Shown piece after piece: positions 57,032 to 64,000 of a DNA stretch of 64,000 nt. How positions within the stretch are numbered: the stretch's first letter is position 1; each line of letters starts with the position of its first letter. The translations under genes and the position numbers were made by a program. This DNA is from Buddleja alternifolia (lineage: Eukaryota; Streptophyta; Magnoliopsida; Lamiales; Scrophulariaceae): contig CM033399.1 in NCBI GenBank assembly GCA_019426215.1, positions 22,391,022 through 22,455,021 on the forward strand. The letters are read 5' to 3'. Under the pieces are notes generated by a model, which saw nothing but the letters and a program-made list of their open reading frames with translations, was not told where the DNA came from and searched no databases.

Positions 57032-58324
57032 TGATAAGCTCGTATTTTACGCCTTTTAGGCGCCTCTTTTCTTGTATTTTGATGAGTTCTTGAGTGTATT
57101 TATGCCACGTATGCTTTGATTTTGTGATTGGTTGTGTTTTTATAGGTTATTTGAAAATTGGAGCAAAAATGAATGAAAAGATCAAAGAAGTTCTCAAAAT
57201 ACTCCTTTAGCCACGGCTATGAAGACCCTTAGCCATGGTGATCATGAAGGAACCTTTGTACTTTGAAGATATGAAGTTACCAAGGCTAAAATAGGCAAAA
57301 AAACGTGAACAACAGATTTTAGCCGTGACTACCGTCTTTTTAGCCGCGGCTAAGGGCCGTTTTCAGCATCTATAAATACGCGTTATTAGGTCAAAATTCG
57401 GGACTTTGCCCACTTTTGAGGGTTTGACACTTTGAAACACACCAAGAGTTGAGAGAAGTCTGGGGAAGAAGAAGAACGCGAGATACTCCATCTTTGTCTA
57501 TGAAGAAGGAGAATTCAAGCAAGATCTATCAAGAAACGTTATTAGGGAGTTTTAATTTCATGCTTTTAGATTTGTTTTCATTGAAAATGTCTTTCAAGAT
57601 GAATATCTCTTTCTTTTACGATTATGACTTAATTTCCCTTTGATTGAGGCCATGTGAAATCCAATTATTATGTTTGATTTATGAGTATTATTTTTTCGGA
57701 TTAAATTTGTTTTGGTTATGTTGTTTAATATTTGTTCTTATGCTTATGATTGCTTATCTACCAATCGTATGAATTTGTGCTTAGTTTTGAGACCGAGAGG
57801 AGATAAACTAGGGATGCATCTAGGTATTAAACACCACAACGTAAAAATGACTAAGATAGATTCGATTTCCTTGTGTGTGCTTTCCGTGAAAATGGGAAAT
57901 TCCATGAATCTGTGTAATGCGTTTTCATTAATTTGAATTTCATATAGAGATAAGAAATCGTTATGAAAATAAATTGTTATACCAAGAGATTGGATAGTAA
58001 GTAATTTAGGGAATTTCGCCTTAACCTAATCAATCTAATAATCCGGTAAGATAGAATCATAGTCAAATTGAATAATTGGTTGAATCATGTGTCTTAATCA
58101 CTTTTCTCATTGATTTAAATTCAAAGTTGTTTTCTCTCATTAGTTGGTAATTGTTATTTAGTATTTTAATTCATAATTCACATCTTTATCTCTTGATTTA
58201 ACTTAGAATTAGATAACACAGTAATTTCAGTACTTAAATACAATGCTCTAGGGTACGTAATCCGGACTACCTCCACTATATTCCTTTTCACGACCTGAGT
58301 ACCTTGCTAGGATATTGTGGGTCA
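57032..58324 (+). repeat. LTR of a Ty3/gypsy element with tRNA-Asp-type primer site
   Basis: Starts TGATAAGCTCGTATTTTACG and ends ATATTGTGGGTCA, 1293 bp, with TATA box CTATAAATAC at about 57370. Four bases later is the primer site TGGCGCCGTTGC. It contains TTAGCCGCGGCTAAG-like inverted words near 57342. The interior begins after 58340 and is cut by the gap. Open stretches at 57449 and 57712 are not genes. Confidence 0.8.
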
Positions 58325-58328
58325 GTTT

Positions 58329-58345
58329 TGGCGCCGTTGCACTGG
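58329..58345 (+). promoter_or_regulatory. Primer binding site (tRNA-Asp type)
   Basis: TGGCGCCGTTGCACTGG. The first 12 bases equal the primer site common in Athila-type and related plant gypsy elements; the following bases diverge from the usual CCGGGGA. Confidence 0.75.
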
Positions 58346-58470
58346 TGACAATTGTTCTTTTAGATTGAGATTCTCTTAGTTGTTCTAACCTTAAGTCCTT
58401 TTTTTTATTTTTTATTTTTAGTCTTTTTATTTTATTCTTGAGCAGATGATAATAATAACTTTTATTGGTC

Positions 58471-58546
58471 NNNNNNNNNNNNNNNNNNNNNNNNNNNNNN
58501 NNNNNNNNNNNNNNNNNNNNNNNNNNNNNNNNNNNNNNNNNNNNNN
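58471..58546. other. Sequence gap (76 Ns)
   Basis: Unknown bases between the start of a plus-strand gypsy and a minus-strand Tat gag end. The true distance and content are unknown. Confidence 1.
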
Positions 58547-61194
58547 TTATCATATTGATAGATTTCGCCTGTAGTTCGCCTTCCTTCTTCATCTCTTCTC
58601 TCTATCGTGTCCTTTAGATCCTCCTTAGGATGCATTTCAACATCTGCCCTATATCGCGGTGGGAGGACTCACCTCAAAGATTCTCTTGCTCTTCTCATGA
58701 CACGTACATAACTTTTGCAAGTGCCCGCATTCTATTAGCCTTTCTATTTCGCTCAACAGATGCAAACATGTATTAGTATCATGCCCTAATCTTTAAGAAA
58801 ATAGCAATACTTGTCGGATTTAGATGAGTTGGTCCATAAATCGCGCTTCGTGGCCACCTCACATCATCTTTGTTCTCCTTCCTATCGCCCTAAAGCTTTT
58901 CGAGAGTCACCTTAAGAGGTTCCGAGTTGGATTTGGTACTTCTCCCCGTACCTATTTGAATAGATGGGCTTCTTGGTTTCCACCGGGGTCTTCTTTTCAT
59001 CCCTAGCAGCAGATTTGCTGCTAGCTATCTTTTTTTGGTAGCTTACTCCCGATTCTCATATTTCTCCGCCCTTTCTACCAAGTTGTCGAATTGACAGCAG
59101 GCTTCTAGCCAGGGACCTGAAGAAATCTCCATCCTTTAACCTTACACGAAGGCATTAGCTTCAGCATTCGCGGAAGTTCCCTCCAGGGCAATATGGTGAA
59201 TCTTCTTATATACCCTCTTAAGGCTCATTGACTCCTTGCGTATGTTGAATAAACTCAGGAAGGTCTTTTGATACCTCTGGCTGCTAGCAAACTGATGTAG
59301 GACATCGCGCTAACACCTTAAACAAATGAATCAATTCACAGCTAGCTGATTGAACCACTGTTGGGCGCTTTTGTCAGGGTGGGTAAGAATACTCGACACT
59401 TAACCCCATCAGTAAACTGATGAAGTAAAGCGCTATTTCTCAAACTTTGATAGTGCTCGCGGGATCCACCGATCCATCATATTCACACAATTGGGGACAC
59501 GAAAATTGTTTGGAAGCTCTTCAGCTAAGACTCATGGCCCGAATGGTACACCTCGTGGAGGGGGTTGGAAACCTCCTCCTAGGCGTTGCCTCATCTCTCT
59601 CATTTCTGCTCTTAGGTCCTCGAATCCTTTTATCGCCTATGGATGCCTTACGTCATTACCCACATGATTCATGGGTGGTTGTCTCCAGGGCATACCACCC
59701 ATTTCACCAGGGTGCTGGTGAATCCATCTTTGTTGATTTCCATCTAAGGCCTCCTCATAAGGACGAGCTCCCATGTTATATGTTTGGTGAGGAGGGAACG
59801 GTGGCGTATAAAACGTGGTTCCCCTTGAAGCTTTAACCGTAGGGATCTCCATAGGGACAGCTGGCGGGGGTGACAATGGAATGCTCATCGGGATCTCCCT
59901 CATTCGTTGTGTATAGCCTCCTTGCAAAACATAGGCCATTGCTGTAGCAAATGCTCATCCCCATTGATCTGCGAGAGGGAGGTCGCTTCCTGCTGGCGGG
60001 ACATTTGATGGGATAGCACATGCTACTTGGTGAGCATGTTGTTCATCACCTCCTTCCAATTGTTGGCCTCGTTCACCTATAGATAGTTGTCCATACACTA
60101 GCGGGTTGAGACCTTCGTTCTCATTGGCCAGTGGTGGAAGAATTGGCTCTTGTACGTCCTGGGTTTGTGGCGGGACGACCCTTTCCAAATTAGGAGGGGC
60201 CATGTGTTCTCCTTCATGGCGGTGCGTGTATACATGTGTTACTCCCGATGCAACCTCCTGTTGTGAGGGTAAGCTTCCTTGAGGTGGTGATTGAGTGAAT
60301 CCCGATGCAACGGTAGTGTTTTCCGGAACGGTTAACACGAAAACCGAAGCAAGTGTGGGATCGCCTGTCAGTGACTGCCCCGGTGCAACACCAGGCAGCA
60401 TGGTGGCCGCGCGCTCTTCCACCGCCGGCCCAATGGCGGCTGTCCGCGTGCGGCAGCCGTCGGCGGATGCGCGGCGGCCGTCGGCGGATGCATGGCGGCA
60501 CTCCTCATCTCTGAACGTCTTAATCCTTGAACTTCTTCCATTTCAATGCAAAGACTCACATCTTAAACTCCTGTTCCCACAGACGGCGCCACTTGATGTG
60601 GTTCGGATTTTCACACCAAGAAAATCGGAGAACCAACAAGGTCTTCGATTGATTGTTGTAATTAATACTCTTAAACTCTTGATTCACACTCTCAATTCAC
60701 ACATATAAAAATATTCAGAAAATGTAGAGGAAAATGAGAAAGATTGACTTTCTTTATTGACTTTGAATATCTAAGAATATAAACCCTAATTTTAAAGTAA
60801 TACAACTTAATAAAACTTGACTTTCTCTACTAACACTTACAAAAAATGAAGTAAAAACTATTTATATAGGCCTCATGGCCGATTTTACTAGGGTTGGGGG
60901 AGTCTTGGATTGCTTCCAACTTATTCTCGGATACTGGCAGATACGATGAGTCATATTCCTCTTTTTAGGATTTGGTAGTTTAGGACAAGATTTACTCAAA
61001 CGTCCTTTTATTTGAGCTTTCTCATAAGCACTTGCATGAGCTTTCCTTTGGGCTTTCCTCTTAGCATTCTTATGAGCATATCCTTGGACTTTTCATGAGC
61101 TTTCCATTCATAAGCTTTCTTCATTTATTTATTTTGACACAAGCCCACTCCATGTTAGCCCATTTAGGAGAAGTGAAAATTATGACCCATATCA
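58547..61194 (-). mobile_element. Second copy of the Tat element 5' end (gag part and LTR)
   Basis: Matches 40696-43319 in the same orientation. It starts at the gap with the gag-protease linker, then gag capsid and Pro-rich N-terminal part, primer site, and LTR 60597-61194. The first ~1 kb has many small deletions relative to the other copy. At 60430-60490 a GCCGTCGGCGGATGC-type 15-bp unit is expanded. Both in-frame TGA stops of the other copy are shared where comparable. Pol is absent or hidden by the gap. Confidence 0.88.
60597..61194 (-). repeat. LTR of the second Tat copy
   Basis: 598 bp, TGTGGTTCGG...CCCATATCA on the plus strand, followed by AGGTTATTTAATG, which equals the uninterrupted R sequence. 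Confidence 0.88.
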
Positions 61195-62415
61195 AGGTTA
61201 TTTAATGAAAATTTATAAGTGTGAATTTTATTTCTTACGAGATGTGCATGAACTAAATATTAAAAAAAAATCCTTATTATATTTTAAATGCAACCAAACG
61301 CGACTATGAAGTCAGATAATTGAAAATTTGATTATCAGGTATCTAGTTCTCGATTTCATGAATTCCAATCCATAACAAACAGATTGAGCCTAAATTTTAT
61401 GTAGGTAAAATCGGAGTTCACTTTCACTTTTCTTCATGACTAAAAAATTACTATATTACCAATTTAGTCATAATATATGTGAGAATACGATGGGTGATGG
61501 ATTGTTAGGCTAAGAAGGAATAGTCTCTACACCATTAATTAGTCCCATTCTCAGCCTAACAATCCATCGTACTCACAAATGTTAGGTCTAAATATGTAAA
61601 TTGGAATTTTTTTAGTCAAAATTAATCTGCACCGGCATCACGTAAGAACAAATCATGAAAATTATTATTGTGGATATTCCATGTGTATCCTTCCAGAATC
61701 AATAGATATTAGAGATAAATGCAGACACTCCCAACCTATGCGGTGAAATCTTGAAAACTATTATTGTGGATATTCCATGTGTATCCTTCCAGAATCAATA
61801 GATATTAGAGATAAATGCAGACACTCCCAACCTATGCGGTGATGTGCACTTTGCCCCTTAACCTTTTGAAAGGTGCACCCGACACCCTAACCTTTCAGGA
61901 GTGTGCACTTAACCCCCTCAGACCAAATAAGATGGCATCTAATGGGATATTCCGGTGCATGTAAGGGCAAAATTGTCACTCAAGGAGCAAAGTACCGCAT
62001 AGGATGGGGGTAGTTTGCCTTGATCTTTAGTTTCTTGAAATTTTAAAAAAAATTGTTTTCAAAATTCAAATATTCTTTTCCAAAAAGAAAAAGGACAAAA
62101 ATAAATAAATTTGGAACGTCAAAACAAATAAAAAAAAATAAACACAGAAAGAAAGATAAAATTTTGAAAATTTCACAAAGAAGTCAAAGGAAAAAAAATA
62201 GAAAATTTAGAAAAAAATATTCATCAAAATTTTTGGAAAAATTAAGAAAAAAAAATATTCATCAAAATTTTTGGAAAAATTAAGAAAAAAAAATAGAAAT
62301 GTAATAAAAAAATTAAAAATTTGAAAACTCCAGAAAAATAAAATAAAATAGAAAAATAAGAAAAGAAATTTTCAGGATTTTACTAAATTTTTTTTCTTAA
62401 TTTTCATTTTTATAA
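61195..62415. repeat. R repeat, partial copy next to second Tat LTR
   Basis: Same content and same truncation point as 43320-44537, including the 96-bp local duplication and the 100-bp inverted repeat (about 61486). The 62053-62283 Lys-rich open stretch is A-rich repeat, not a gene. Confidence 0.87.
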
Positions 62416-63410
62416 TTTGTAAATAGTAGTTTTCATATATTATATTTACGTATCTTTCCTTTTTATGTATATATAAAAATAATTATGTTTATAAGTATGA
62501 ATGCATTGCAATATATATATTAAACACACACAAAATATATACGTACATAAATATATATTTGTATATTTATATATAATATTGTACATTAATTTTAATTATG
62601 CATAAACATGAGCACATATCTAATATCTTCTTATACATATATTACTAATTGTATGGTAAATACTTATATGCATTTGTATATAGTTAAGATAATATATTAT
62701 TGGTTTTCATGCATAGTTTTTATATTTGATTCTGTTTATTTATACGACAATTATTAGTTTAAGTAAAACTATAATAATGGTAACAAACAAAATTTTATTT
62801 CAATTCAGGTGTATTTTTTTTGGGAACTGAACAAAAAATGAGGTGGACTACGTACTCCAATACAACTTTAGTCCATGTATGTAGCCAAAAGAAAAGGACT
62901 ATTTTATGTTGAATCCCTTATCCATGGACTGAGCTCGAATTGACCCGTTTTAGTACCAAACATGTTGCGTGAGTGTTCACGGTGTTGGTTTGCATTTTTT
63001 CTACTAAGTCCAAACAAATTGCTAAGTGCTGTTTTGTGGAATAAAAACTTGAAATGTAGTTTTGAAAATTAAAACATGCTGTGTAGTTTGATCGGCTCGG
63101 TGATATTTCCTTGTTTTCTTCGGTTGATTTTATTTTATTTTATTTTACAAAGGATGATCAGAAGTGAAAGATTTTGCGAGATATGACTTCGAGATTGAAG
63201 AAGTTAAAATAGCAGTTATGATGGATTCGTTGAGGATGAGGAGAGGTAACGTGCATGTGCATCTTGAGCAGTTGGGATAATTAAGGAGAATATTAATGTA
63301 AAATCTCAGATCAGGCCTCAAGTGTTCGAATACAGTGTATTGAGGTTGTGACCTTTTGCCTTCAAAACTTGGAGGATATTTTTGGCAAGTGAAAACTTGG
63401 TGTATTTGGT
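62416..63410. repeat. Segment X, second copy
   Basis: Nearly identical to 44538-45525, with isolated differences. Confidence 0.87.
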
Positions 63411-64000
63411 TTCAAAATCTGAGTCTATAAACACCATTTTCTTTATAAATAGTATAGATAAACTAAAAAAAGAAACTAAATCTCGGCCCTTTTTTTTGTT
63501 GGCAAGAGAAACGATATTTCATTAATTAGAAACAGAAATGCCAGAAAACAAATCTCGGTCATTTGTAGTTAAGAAAAAACTAATTTAGTACACATTTACA
63601 AAGATCAACCTACATATTAATTATCAAGAAAGACTAGCATTATTATTTATTATTAGATTAGTGGCATCATATGTTAGAATGGTAAAAATATTGATGTATC
63701 ACATTATATATCAATTTTACATTGAATATAAATTTAATTATGTAAAATGATTGTGGTTATACACATGTATGTATCTATCTATGTACGTGTGAGAAGGTAT
63801 TTTAATCTTCTTGTGAACAGTGAGACTTGAAATCTCTACTAATACTGTAAAATGACAAGTTATACTTATTTGCTTGTTAAACTTTAAGCATCAAACTTTA
63901 CAAAAATATTGTAAAAAAATATTTAGACTGATAAGAAATAGAATGATGTAGCATATTAATGCTGTTACAAAATAATTGTCAATGGTAATGACATACTCTA
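63411..64000. repeat. R repeat, copy 3 (runs out of the window)
   Basis: Matches 45526-46117 and the start of copy 1; continues beyond the window edge. Confidence 0.87.

Noticed and set aside
57449..57936. Small genes in the 57.4-57.9 kb interval
   Set aside because: They lie within the gypsy LTR and have no recognisable domain.
58248..58592. Open stretch spanning the Ns
   Set aside because: It depends on undetermined bases and joins two unrelated elements.
62053..62283. Lys-rich 76-codon open stretch
   Set aside because: Lies in the A-rich arm of the truncated fold-back copy; no conserved frame in the equivalent copies.

Overview
This window is plant nuclear DNA, most likely from a eudicot and possibly an asterid. 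The reasons are an osmotin/thaumatin-like (PR-5) gene and a dense load of nested plant transposons. These include Ty1/copia (Sirevirus, Ale/Retrofit-like, another copia), Ty3/gypsy (Tat-like and a tRNA-Asp-primed family), a non-autonomous LTR element, Mutator-like and CACTA-type elements, MITEs and a SINE. There is no bacterial gene organisation. I see one convincing intact host gene, the PR-5 protein at 25952-26632 (+). Almost everything else is mobile or repetitive and mostly broken. Species cannot be assigned from the sequence.

Layout. 1-11257: 3' part of Sirevirus A (gag, pol, a long env-like ORF and a 1.57-kb 3' LTR), inserted into the env-like ORF of a related older element B, whose remaining 3' part is 11258-14602. 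B's env-like region contains two candidate phase-1 introns. 14603-18590: first copy of a ~4-kb AT-rich non-coding repeat (called R) carrying MITEs, a fold-back element and a CACTA stub. 19021-22904: complete young non-autonomous LTR element with 1023-bp LTRs and a perfect CTTAT target duplication. 24746-25588: Mutator-like element with a perfect 9-bp duplication, just upstream of the PR-5 gene. 27386-31581 (-): complete small copia element with GTTGA duplication, lacking its RT core, splitting an RNase H-like (RVT_3) gene remnant. 32610-33680: long inverted-repeat element with tRNA-like sequences in both arms. 33751-35290: 5' stub of another copia. 35291-43319 (-): Tat-type gypsy with 64-bp and ~164-bp tandem repeats downstream of pol and no 3' LTR.

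43320-49688: second R region, in which part of R, a 1-kb segment X and a full R follow each other with a ~4.36-kb period. 49731-55982: complete copia with GTCAA duplication and a gag-pol broken only by single-base shifts. 56826-56994: tRNA-derived SINE. 57032-58470: LTR and primer site of another gypsy, running into a 76-base gap of Ns. 58547-64000: second copy of 40696-46117 (Tat gag end, Tat LTR, part of R, X, start of R). It is rich in small indels next to the gap, which suggests either a duplication or an assembly artefact.

The region reads as a small gene island (PR-5 plus an RNase H-like remnant) surrounded by layered insertions. The most unusual observations are the introns predicted in the retroelement env-like gene, the CpG context bias of Sirevirus A, the transition-only divergence of the young LTR pair, the tRNA-like modules inside a DNA-element inverted repeat, and the duplicated block beside the gap. 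No wholly new biological system is demonstrated.
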